Positions 10,514-18,332 of a stretch of 64,000 bases of DNA are shown here, piece by piece. Numbering within the stretch: the stretch's first letter is position 1; the number at the start of each line of letters is the position of its first letter. Made by a program: the position numbers and the translations under genes. The notes beneath the pieces are model-generated. The model did not search any database. It was not told the DNA's origin and worked only from the letters and a program-made list of their open reading frames with translations. The DNA is from Portulaca oleracea (Eukaryota > Streptophyta > Magnoliopsida > Caryophyllales > Portulacaceae), in assembly GCA_029582165.1 (NCBI GenBank), contig CM055885.1, positions 10,352,729 to 10,416,728 on the forward strand, in the 5' to 3' direction.

Positions 10514-11937
10514 AATCTGATGTATTCACTGCTATTAAGAATAGTTATTCCCTGGATCCTGCTCTAAATGCCTATGTACAAGGTGCTATTTCTTTGGGTC
10601 CTCATTACCAGCTTGTAGATGGGTTTTTAAGGAGAAAAGGGAGGTTAGTGGTGGGGCCGGATAATGCATTGAGGAAACAAATCATGGAGTGGGTTCATGA
10701 TTCACCAACAGGAGGTCATGCTGGTAGGGATGCTACACTCAAGAAATTACAAAGTTTATTCTATTGGAGGGGCATTACTAAGGAAGTGGAACATCACATT
10801 CGAACCTACCAAGTCTGCCAAGCCTGCAAGTATGACAATTCAGCTTCACCAGGGCTCCTGCAGCCTTTACAAGTTCTCAAAGAGGTTTGGCAAGACATTT
10901 CAATGGATTTTATTGAGGGCCTACCCAAATCGTTTGGATATCAAGTCATTTTAGTGGTGGTGGATCGATTAAGTAAGTTTGCATATTTTATTGCATTGTC
11001 ACATCCTTACACTACGTTAGATGTGGCTCAAGCTTATTTAGACAACATCTTCAAGAACCATGGATGGCCTAAAACCATTGTTAGTGATCGTGATTCAATT
11101 TTTTTGAGTCAGTTTTGGCAAGCCCTCTTTACGCTACAAGGTACCTCTCTCATGTTGTCTTCAGCCTATCATCCTCAAACTGACGGGCAGACGGAGGTAC
11201 TGAACAGAACCCTGGGAACTTATTTGCGGTGCATGTCTGCGGATGAACCCAAGGAATGGAGTAAGTGGCTTCCAGTAGCTCAATGGTGGTACAACACTAC
11301 CTACCACACTGCTGCTCAGCTCACCCCTTATGAAGTTCTATTTAATCAACCCCCACCAATACACTTACCCTATGTACCCGGAGAAACAAAAAATGCATTG
11401 GTTGACAGGACAATGCCACGGAGAGAGGCTATGATCCAATTGCTCAAGTTCCATTTATTGAGGGCACAACACAGGATGAAGATTCTGGCAGATCAACACA
11501 GGTTTGAGAGGGTTTTTGAGGTGGGAGATTGGGTTTGGCTTAAACTCCAACCCTACAGACAACAAACAGTGACAAGGAGGTACAATGAGAAGCTGAGTCC
11601 TAAGTATTTCGGCCCCTTCCAGGTAGTGAAGAAAGTTGGAGCGGTCGCCTATAAGCTAAGCCTGCCAGCCACTGCAAAAATTCATCATACATTCCATGTA
11701 TCCCAACTCAAAGCTTTTAGGGGTACCTTACCTGCTGAACCTCCCATTCCTGTGGGGATGCAAGGGGGCCAGGCTACGGATACCTACATTCCAGCTGCTG
11801 TGCTTGATAAGAAGATGGAGAAAAGACGCAGGCACATCGTCACTAAGTATCTGATTTAGTGGGAAGGTCAGCCAGACTCGGAAGCCTCTTGGGAGGATGA
11901 GGATGTCTTAAACCAACAATTTCCAGGAAATCCTTGA
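10492..11937 (+). pseudogene. Chromovirus integrase with truncated chromodomain
   Basis: Inserts element DNA into the genome. Zinc-binding HHCC: His residues in [10 protein letters not shown] (about 10700-10727) and Cys in VCQACK (about 10815-10830). Catalytic DD35E: Asp in SMDFIEG, Asp in TIVSDRD, and Glu in [11 protein letters not shown], with exactly 35 residues between the second Asp and the Glu. A GPF/Y module follows ([19 protein letters not shown]). A chromodomain starts at about 11800 ([10 protein letters not shown]) and is cut by a TAG at 11857-11859. The rest (WEGQPDSEASWEDEDVL) is still readable in frame to a TGA at 11935-11937. The integrase core itself is open; the chromodomain, which directs targeting to heterochromatin, is broken. 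Confidence 0.93.
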
Positions 11938-11967
11938 TCAATGTCAGACTTGAGGACAAGTCTTTTT

Positions 11968-11980
11968 GGAGGAGGGATGG
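11968..11980 (+). other. Polypurine tract
   Basis: GGAGGAGGGATGG, two bases before the 3' LTR. It primes plus-strand DNA synthesis; one T interrupts the purine run. Confidence 0.85.
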
Positions 11981-11982
11981 TA

Positions 11983-12247
11983 TGATACAAGAGAGGTCTC
12001 CTAGCACAAAAAATAAATAATGAAATCGGGGAGTCTTTTTGTCATATTTGGAAGCTTCTATGCCAGCTGTCCAATTCTGTAATTGCAATTCTATTATGCT
12101 TCATTATATAGTGGGAGTAGCTTGTAAGAGGGGACATAAATGAATACAATCTCTCTCTACAATTCCCTATTTCTCTTATCTCATTTTGGCACCAATGAAA
12201 CAGTAATCTCGAAGGAACAATATCACAACCTTCCTGGTTCTGTATGA
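11983..12247 (+). repeat. Chromovirus 3' LTR
   Basis: 265 bp, TGATACA...TGTATGA. The last-but-one base has changed (CA to GA), which weakens the terminal inverted repeat. About 95% identical to 7081-7345. Confidence 0.95.
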
Positions 12248-12252
12248 TACAT
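12248..12252. repeat. Target site duplication (right), TACAT
   Basis: Exact partner of 7076-7080. Confidence 0.95.
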
Positions 12253-13137
12253 TCCGCGATCTACCTAACGCTTCAAGAAAGAGTAAGTTGAATTCTCTGT
12301 ATATAAACTGTAAACCTGATGTGTGGTTTCTCTTTTTTAATCTTTTTTTTTTCCTTTTAACAATTTTTATTGTCCTTTATTATCTCTTCTAACCATGATT
12401 TGTCTAGTAAAAAGGAATGAGTTAATTGACGTGAAGCCTTCTAGATAATATCATTCCCTTTTGTTTATTATATGGTTGGTGAGCGTATTTTATTTGCTTC
12501 TTTGATTTTCTTTCGGTGTGTTTTTTTTTCTTCTCTTTTGTGTGTGCTTGCTTACTTCTACCTCCAATGAGGACATTGTTTGCCTTTTTTAAGTGAGTGG
12601 CGGTGGCATGCATGTCGGCTTGTGTTTTTCTTTTATTTTGTAAGTTTTTCTTTTTTGTGAACTTTGTTTTCTTTTGTGTAATGTCACCTTATGCACAATG
12701 ACGACATTGTAGGGTTTTTGTGTGGGAGTGGCACGTGCCTGACAAACTTTAGGAAGAGAAAGAAAAATTGGTAAACATTAAGAAAAGGGCAAATTTTTTA
12801 ATTTTTTTTTAGCCAGAGGTAATTTGTATACATGGTTGTGATAATGGTAGCTTGAATAGTGCAATTGCTTAGTTAGGAATAGTTAGTGAGTGCTTGATAG
12901 GCTTCAAGCGTGGTTGTTACCTAACCTAAACATAATAACCTCACCTGTATTTGCAACCATGTGGTTTCGTTAGAATTTTCACTTATAGCTTATTAATGTG
13001 ATGATTTTAGTTTAGGAGCAAAGTTTTGGCATCTTACATATCCATGCGCTAATAATTAAAAACTAAAAACTAAAATGGAAAAAAGAAAAAAGAAAAATGT
13101 TGGTACACCCACACGGGTTAGTATGAGTGGTGCGCCA
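12253..13137 (+). mobile_element. Athila/Tat-like element, post-pol non-coding region
   Basis: Continues the element cut by the chromovirus. It begins with the open coding tail noted at 6894-7080, then T-rich sequence with two 'aatga(g/c)gacattg' motifs (about 12567 and 12696) and a 'gtgtgggagtgg' block, as in 1-1020. No gene is seen. Confidence 0.5.
13133..13137. repeat. Probable TRIM target duplication (left), CGCCA
   Basis: CGCCA before the element against CGTCA at 13824-13828 after it: 4 of 5 bases match. This sets the left edge at 13138 even though the 5' half of the LTR is rearranged. Confidence 0.6.
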
Positions 13138-13301
13138 AGTTGGGGAGATCCAAGGGGTGAGCCCACTTCAACCAAGACCTATGGTACACAAGTTAAGTGA
13201 GGTTCCATCTTAACACCAATTGGTTTTAAGATGAAACCTCACTTAACTTGTGTACCATGGGTCTTGGTTGAAGTGGGCTCACCCCTTGGATCTCCCCAAC
13301 A
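13138..13301 (+). repeat. TRIM 5' LTR, palindromic
   Basis: Right half 13209-13301 aligns with 13731-13823 at equal length (93 bp), including the 'ccccaaca' end. The left half 13138-13208 is not the expected LTR start (compare 13637-13730) but the reverse complement of the right half. Confidence 0.85.
13140..13299. repeat. 160 bp near-perfect palindrome
   Basis: Arms 13140-13213 and 13226-13299 (74 bp each) are reverse complements with no indels and only a few mismatches, around a 12 bp centre (13214-13225, itself nearly palindromic). DNA of this form can extrude a cruciform; its RNA would fold into a long hairpin. Confidence 0.95.
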
Positions 13302-13303
13302 AG

Positions 13304-13315
13304 TGGTATCAGAGC
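13304..13315 (+). other. TRIM primer binding site
   Basis: TGGTATCAGAGC, the exact plant initiator-tRNA-Met PBS, two bases after the LTR end 'ccaaca'. Confidence 0.95.
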
Positions 13316-13417
13316 CGATGGTTCGTTCGGCTGGGTGCAGGCAAGGTGCGAGAAGATCACCGTGGACAGGAGCAGGGACCATAGCGCGTGCTCGGCTGGG
13401 TCTCCTGAATGCTCAGA

Positions 13418-13565
13418 GTGGTGGCATGAGACTGGGATGGAGTAGGGTGCGGCTCTGTGGAGTAAGGTGCGGCTGGGACTCTTGAGACAAAGTGGTGGCA
13501 TGAGACTCTGGTGGAGTAGGGTGCGACTCTGTAGAGTAAGGTGCGGCTATGATGGGCTCCTGATG
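13418..13565 (+). repeat. 74 bp tandem duplication inside the TRIM
   Basis: A block starting GTGGTGGCATGAGACT at 13418 is repeated from 13492, offset 74 bp, with 'gagtagggtgcg(g/a)ctctgt(g/a)gagtaaggtgcggct' in both. It explains the short, overlapping open frames on both strands here, which are not genes. Confidence 0.9.
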
Positions 13566-13625
13566 GTGACTTGAAACCTTGGGCAAAAAAGAGGCTTCCA
13601 ATCAAGGGGGAGAGACTCATGTGTG

Positions 13626-13635
13626 AAGGGGGAGA
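13626..13635 (+). other. TRIM polypurine tract
   Basis: AAGGGGGAGA, one base before the 3' LTR that starts TGTTGG. Confidence 0.85.
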
Positions 13636-13636
13636 T

Positions 13637-13823
13637 TGTTGGCATTCACCCATAACACCCATAAGTAAAAGTCTCACATCAAAAAAGTAAACAGAAAGCA
13701 TATGGTATATAAGTCAAGTGGGCTACTTCTCTTAACACCAATTGGTTTTAAGATGGAACCTTACTTAACTTGTGTACCATGGGTCTTGGTTGAAGTGGGC
13801 TTACCCTTTGGATCTCCCCAACA
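13637..13823 (+). repeat. TRIM 3' LTR
   Basis: 187 bp, TGTTGG...CCAACA, with a 6 bp terminal inverted repeat. 'ggtatataagtc' (about 13703-13715) is a TATA candidate. The intact form of the LTR; compare the rearranged 5' copy. Confidence 0.92.
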
Positions 13824-13828
13824 CGTCA

Positions 13829-14747
13829 CCATACCCTTCAATCACTTTGTTGCGTATGGAGTAACCTGTGTTGGGAGGGTAAACCCCATTTATGGGTTAT
13901 TCTTATTCCCGAAAAATACTAACGTAAAAACATTGAGAAAATGAAAAGCTGAAAATGTTGGTTCACCTGCATAGATCGGTATGGGTGGTGAGACACTCAT
14001 ATGCTTTAAGCACCTTGCATGTGTATGGAAGAGTAAACCTCTATCTGTGTAGCTTTTGTCTGTGTAACATGCGACCTCACTAAGCCAAGGGCGACACAAA
14101 ATAGGGAAAAGGACCACCATAATTAACGAAGAAGAAAACATGGGTATGTGAGTAGTTAGTTCTTGACCGATTGAACCTTGGTTTAAACAAAAATAAGCCA
14201 GAAACATTGCACTCGAGCATCGGGAACCCGTCAAGCATATGCATGAGTGAACTGAAAAGTGTGAACTTTGGTACGGGCTTGCTAGTAGCCTTGAATGCTC
14301 TTAATAATTGTTCAGAATTGAGTAAGAAGAAATATTTGAGTAGTTAGATTCGTAGCCTTGTGTGTAGACTTCCTTCTGTGCTTAACTTGTTCAGTTTGCC
14401 TTTTATTCTTGTCGTTTTACTTCTCTTCCTCCTCTTGGCTTTTGTGGGTATAACTTATATAAACCTCACAAGACCTTCCTCGTCCACTTGGATTTGGATT
14501 ACCAAGGGGTTTAAAGGCCTTGTTGCATATGCATGTTAATGTTTTTTTTCCTTAATTTCAGTATGCAATTCGGTTTTAGTTCATTATTTATTGCTTCAAT
14601 TGCGTTCTTAGTTATGAACTTTCTTTGCAGTTTAATTTCCTTCATGTTTAGGTTAGTTTAATTGTTTTTTACTATTTATTGCTTTCAAATTTGGACCCTA
14701 CCTAACCAATTTTCTAAACTTAACACACCATCCTGCAGATGAGACAA
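13829..14747 (+). mobile_element. Athila/Tat-like element, 3' non-coding and LTR-like part
   Basis: Resumes the host element after the TRIM. A stretch at about 13951-13996 repeats 13092-13137 ('gaaaatgttggt...ggtatg(g)gtggtg'). The block 14446-14516 ('ttttgtgggtataa...aaacctcacaagacc...ctcgtccac...ggggtttaaagg') matches 796-875. The right part (14570-14700) resembles 2150-2290. It ends where LTR-B begins. No gene is supported. Confidence 0.5.
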
Positions 14748-15687
14748 TATAGGACCCGGAAAATCCCTCTTCGGGGAATTGGTTTCGGATGCGCTACTTA
14801 ATTATCGGGAGACGACTAAGGTTGCTTAGTCCTTAAATAAAGATATTTTTATTTTTATGAAATTCGTTTTCGAGGTGAGACTTTTATTTATTTAATAATC
14901 AATTTTTATTATCCACATGCTTGAAATTACATCGAATTATTTTACAATAATGTTACATAAAATCCGATTCAAATCCGGGCCTCGATCCAATAGAGAATTC
15001 TTAGAAAATTCAAAGGCCAAGGGGCCTTCGAAAGTTACTACGACATTTTCTATTGAGTAGATTTCGGATCAAAATATGGACATATGTAAATTATTTTATA
15101 AATTCTTTCGATGTAATAAACATACATGTTGGATAAACAAAAAAAGATTAAAAACAAGAAAGAGTCGCCAGCCGATTTATGGAAATCGACAAACCATAAA
15201 TAAATAAAAACAACTCCGGTCTACGAACCCGAATTCTATGTGCGGGGGAAAGGTTACGAATTCGAAAATTAAAATAATTCTCGAATCCACCTATTTAAAA
15301 ACAGACTCTACTAAAATCGAACTTGAAATGAAATTGAGTTGGAAGAACTGTAATGAATTTCATGAAATTAATATTCGGAACATGCAAGATTAAAATGAGA
15401 AGTTTTTACAAAATAATGTACAAGTAAGAAAATTAAAGCATTACATGATTAAATACAATAGTAATAAAAAGGCAAACCTTGCTAGGTGATGGATGAGATG
15501 AAACTCAATCCCGTGACTTGACCTTGGTTTGGAGCTTGGATGGAAGGATGTATATGAGAATGGTTAGGAGGGTGGTGTAAGAATGATAATATTGAGATGA
15601 TGAGAGTGATTATGAGAGAATTAGAGAGGGAGAATAGTATGGAGAGAGTTTTAATAGTATGATGATAATAGTTGATAGTGAACGAGT

Positions 15688-15693
15688 GAAAAT
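15688..15693. other. Left parental breakpoint of the array (GAAAAT)
   Basis: GAAAAT in LTR-B. Sequence to its right (ATGAGGTATTTATAGG...) occurs at the end of the units; sequence to its left (unique to LTR-B) does not. The same GAAAAT is the joint inside units (for example 18245-18250). Confidence 0.8.
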
Positions 15694-15700
15694 AATGAGG

Positions 15701-15708
15701 TATTTATA
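15701..15708 (-). promoter_or_regulatory. LTR-B TATA box (minus strand)
   Basis: TATTTATA on the + strand, TATAAATA on the minus strand, at the position equivalent to the LTR-A TATA box. This box lies in the flank captured by the array and so is repeated in the tail of most units (for example 18258-18265). Confidence 0.65.
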
Positions 15709-16047
15709 GGTTGAGAGGTGAGGGATGAAGATGGAAGGATGAGCGAACACGTCCCAAGAATAATGCCCTCCATGCTGTAGGACCGGGGAAATTCCCGTTC
15801 AGGGAAATTGTTCTCGGATGCGCTACTTAATGATCGGGAGCCGAATAAGGTTGCTTAATCCTTAAATAAGGATATCTTTATTTTTGAAATTCATTATCGG
15901 GATAATGATAATTTATTTATTTATAAATCCGTTTTTATTTATTTAAACACTCGAAATTACATCGAAATACTTTAAGAAATAAATTAAATATCGACCAAAC
16001 ATTCGACCCATGCCCAATAGAAGGCAAACGGGCCGCCATAGAAAGTG

Positions 16048-16143
16048 AAAACCCGAGGGGGTTTTAATACTCCATGGGCCGGACCGTGCGCTTTTGTGGG
16101 CCAGAGAAGATGGGTTAAAATTGATAAAACCCGCGGGGGTCTT
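16048..16143. repeat. Palindrome pair near the LTR 3' end
   Basis: Two 18 bp palindromic motifs of the type AAAACCCGCGCGGGTTTT, starting 16048 (here AAAACCCGAGGGGGTTTT) and 16126 (AAAACCCGCGGGGGTCTT), 78 bp apart. Present at the same places in the other full-length units, usually as better palindromes (for example 18606, AAAACCCGCGCGGGTTTT). Confidence 0.85.
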
Positions 16144-16833
16144 TATCAACTTCTGGCCCATTTTCTCTCGGTTTTAACCTTAGATTAATGTGTGGAAAAT
16201 ATTAAACAATTTTTAAATATTTTCGTGTAAATTCGTATGTTTAAAATAATTAAACGGGTTATAAAAGAATTAAGAGTCGCCAGTCGATTTAAGGAAACAG
16301 ACAAACCTTAAAAAGATAAAAATAATAACTCTGGTCTACGAAACCCGATTCTAAGTTCGGGGTAAGGTTACGAATTTGAGAGTTATAAGAACTCTCGAAT
16401 TCGCCAGTCAGAAAACAAACTCTACTAAAATCGACATTAAAATGAAAAAGAGCGGGGAGAAGTTTAATTAATTTCACGAATTTATATTTTCATCATACAA
16501 TATAAAGTGGGGTTTTTGTTTACAAAATATGCACAAGTAAAGGAATTAACGTACAAATTACATAATTAAACAACGATAATAAAGAAAGCAATAAAGCGAA
16601 CCTCTTTTGATTTTAGAAGTCCGAATGCGCCGGTTGAAACTCTTGACTTTGCCTTGACTTTGGAATTTGATGGAAAGATAGAAGTGGTTTAGGAAAGGTA
16701 TTAGGGTGATGATATGGATTTGACAAAACTGTTTAGGAGAGGTTTAGAGAGTGATTATGGATGAAGGAATTTTAAGAGAGTTTGGGTGATAATGATGATA
16801 TTGGTTGATGGAAATGAATGGAATGGAGGGGGG

Positions 16834-16841
16834 TATTTATA
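16834..16841 (-). promoter_or_regulatory. LTR-A TATA box (minus strand)
   Basis: TATTTATA on the + strand = TATAAATA on the minus strand, inside 'ggaggggggtatttataggtgaagg'. It lies about 710 bp from the 5' end of the LTR (minus sense), so U3 would be about 0.7 kb. Conserved in the units that keep this part of the LTR (for example 19393, 21705, 27129, 41019, 56301 regions). Confidence 0.7.
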
Positions 16842-16980
16842 GGTGAAGGAGGTGAGGTTTAGGAGGGAAAATCATGGGGACACATCCCTTGGATCATGCC
16901 ATGCAATCACAAAGTCAATTCAAATGCACATTGGCTAATGTCATGGGGGTGATCAAGATTTTGGCGCCGGATTCAAATAG

Positions 16981-17231
16981 AAAACCCACGCGGGTTTTAA
17001 ATAATCTCGCACGGATCGCTGACGTGGACGGAGCAAAACGACGCGCTTTGGCCGGTCCAAAACCCGCGCGGGTTTTGAAGCAGCTAAGTTGGGGCGCGCC
17101 TTGGGTTGGTTTTGTTTCTGGGCCGTCTCCTTTGATTAAAACCCGTGTGGGTTTTAAAAGTCTTCGGGGCCAAATTTGCTGACTGGGCATGTTTTCTAGG
17201 CCAGACAATTGTTAAAACCCGCGTGGGTTTT
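16981..17231. repeat. Four phased palindromes in U3
   Basis: AAAACCC(A/G)(C/T)G(C/T)GGGTTTT-type motifs start at 16981, 17059, 17138 and 17214: spacings 78, 79 and 76 bp. In minus sense they lie about 140, 220, 300 and 375 bp upstream of the TATA box. The sequences between them are unlike one another, so this is spaced repetition of a motif and not a simple tandem repeat. Repeated in each full-length unit. Confidence 0.9.
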
Positions 17232-17551
17232 GAAATCTTTAAGTGCAACTTCGAACGGCCATAACTGTTTTATCCGGACTCCGATTGAGGCAATTCAAAA
17301 GGCGTTGGAAAGCTTATGATGTGTACTTTACTCTCATCAAACGAAATAGGGCCAAAGAGACTTGTGGAAAAAATGGGATTCGAAATGGTGGGCATATGTA
17401 TGTGGAAAGGGTTGACAATGAACGCTTTTTGTGGTGGGCTGGCCCGATAACTTTTCATTGACGGAGACCTAGTGGCTTGGCTTTCCTTCTAGCCTCTTTG
17501 TTGTTGCTCATGATTTGTACACTTGTCCCGGTACTAATTCCGGTGTCTACA

Positions 17552-17566
17552 GAGAACCCACACTTT
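17552..17566 (-). other. Polypurine tract site of unit 1
   Basis: Directly outside the LTR 5' end (minus sense). The standard form is at 19920-19934 and equivalents, AAAGTGGGGGCTCTC before TGTAGACACC. It shows that the spacer is the 3'UTR and the adjoining LTR a 3' LTR. Confidence 0.8.
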
Positions 17567-17668
17567 GATCGAGTCCGAATAGGACGAAGGTCAAAGTAGA
17601 CTTGATGTCTGTCTTAATGCTGGCGGTGCTCTTTTATATGGCGCCCACATGATCTTGTTGATGATGTT

Positions 17669-18121
17669 GTCGTCTGTAACCTTTAGGTGGCAACCGATGG
17701 ACGACTACTGCTGAAGATGTCGTTGGAGACATTTAAGTGGAATCCGTTGCACGACTAACGCTGATGAAGAGGTCGTCGGTAACCTTTAGGTGACAACCGT
17801 TGGACGACTGATGCTGAGAATTTCGTTGGAGACGTTTAAGTGGAATCCTTTCGGACGACTGGTGTTGCTGATGAGGTCGTCGGTAACCTTTAGGTGGTAA
17901 CCATTGGATGAATGATGTTGAAAATGTCATTGGAGAACTTTATGTAGCATCCATTTGAACGACTACTGTTGCTAACATCGTTAGAGACCTTTCTGAGGAA
18001 CCCAACGGACGACTGTTGCTGACGACATCGTTGGAGGCCTTTAAGTGGCGACTATTGGACGACTGTCATAGACGACATCGTGGGAGGGCTTTAGGTGGCA
18101 ACCGTTGAACGACTGTCGCTG
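17669..18121 (-). repeat. About 51 bp subrepeats of the 3'UTR (unit 1)
   Basis: Nine diverged copies of a 50-53 bp motif, consensus 'atcgttggagacctttaagtggnaaccgttggacgactgntgctga(c)ga'. Alternating variants 'tcgttggagacc' and 'tcgtcggtaacc'. The same set is in each spacer. Hypervariable tandem repeats in the 3'UTR are known for Tat-lineage elements. Confidence 0.9.
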
Positions 18122-18125
18122 ATGG

Positions 18126-18231
18126 TGCTCTTTTATGTGGCTACCGGATGATGGTACTCTTTTATGTGGCTACCGGATGATGGTGCTCTTTTATGCGGCA
18201 ACCGGATGATGGTGTTCTTTTATGTGGCAAC
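18126..18231 (-). repeat. 29 bp subrepeats of the 3'UTR (unit 1)
   Basis: TGCTCTTTTATGTGGCTACC plus GGATGATGG, starting 18126, 18155 and 18184, with a partial copy from 18213. Found in each spacer; degenerate relatives continue past the array at about 57780-57870. Confidence 0.93.
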
Positions 18232-18332
18232 TTGAAAATCACTAGAAAATGATGAGGTATTTATAGGCTGAGAGGTGAGGGATGAGGATGGAAGGATGAG
18301 CGAACACGTCCCAAGAATAATGCCCTCCATGC

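Larger units (their letters stand above)
7081..12247 (+). mobile_element. Ty3/gypsy chromovirus, near-complete but inactive
   Basis: 5,167 bp element: LTR, PBS, gag, protease, RT, RNase H, integrase, chromodomain remnant, PPT, LTR. Domain order (integrase last, then a chromodomain) defines a Ty3/gypsy chromovirus. Short LTRs, a total size near 5.2 kb and an RNase H segment with LLEQRLTTP suggest the Reina clade (inference). The two LTRs have equal length and differ at about 12 of 265 positions. At an assumed 1.3e-8 substitutions per site per year that is about 1.8 million years. It interrupts an older Athila/Tat-like element. At least five stops and two frame changes make it non-autonomous. 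Confidence 0.95.
13138..13823 (+). mobile_element. TRIM retrotransposon with rearranged 5' LTR
   Basis: 686 bp element with short LTRs, a PBS two bases after the 5' LTR, a polypurine tract directly before the 3' LTR, and only about 335 bp between the LTRs with no coding domain. That is the definition of a terminal-repeat retrotransposon in miniature, moved by proteins of other elements. The 3' LTR is 187 bp. The 5' LTR keeps its 93 bp 3' half (13209-13301), but its 5' half is replaced by an inverted copy. The probable target duplication spans the rearranged element, so the inversion may have arisen during reverse transcription. Confidence 0.85.
14748..15775 (-). mobile_element. LTR-B: partial Tat-like LTR cut by the array
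   Basis: Homologous to the first 1.06 kb of each array LTR but clearly diverged: 'ataggacccgg' against 'gtaggaccgg', then shared 'ggatgcgctacttaat(t/g)atcggga(g/c)', the 'gagtcgccag' block near 15164, the T-rich end and the TATA box (15701-15708, minus strand). It stops abruptly at 'ccatgc' (15775), where LTR-A begins. I read this as an older minus-strand LTR into which the parent of the array inserted, about 67 bp upstream of the LTR-B TATA box. Its missing U3 part should lie beyond the right end of the window. The phased palindromes of LTR-A are absent. Confidence 0.75.
15776..18332 (-). repeat. Array unit 1 (reference unit)
   Basis: LTR 15776-17551 (1,776 bp, TGTAGGACC...GGTGTCTACA), spacer 17552-18332. 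The first LTR-A follows LTR-B directly. Its polypurine tract is degenerate (17552-17566 reads AAAGTGTGGGTTCTC on the minus strand, against AAAGTGGGGGCTCTC elsewhere). Subfamily A marks: 'ggtgggctggcccg', 'cttgtcccgg', 'ggtcaaagtagac'. Confidence 0.95.

Noticed and set aside
13231..13701. Overlapping open frames in the TRIM as genes
   Set aside because: They lie in the LTR palindrome and the 74 bp tandem duplication, on both strands, and match no gag or pol domain.
16048..17231. AAAACCC motifs as telomeric repeats or telo-boxes
   Set aside because: The motif continues as CGCGGGTTTT and not as TAA; there are no TTTAGGG arrays. It is palindromic and dispersed at about 78 bp.
17669..18231. Helitron or MITE ends in the spacer
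   Set aside because: The spacer is fully explained as 3'UTR subrepeats plus captured LTR flank; no CTRR end or terminal inverted repeat with target duplication was found.
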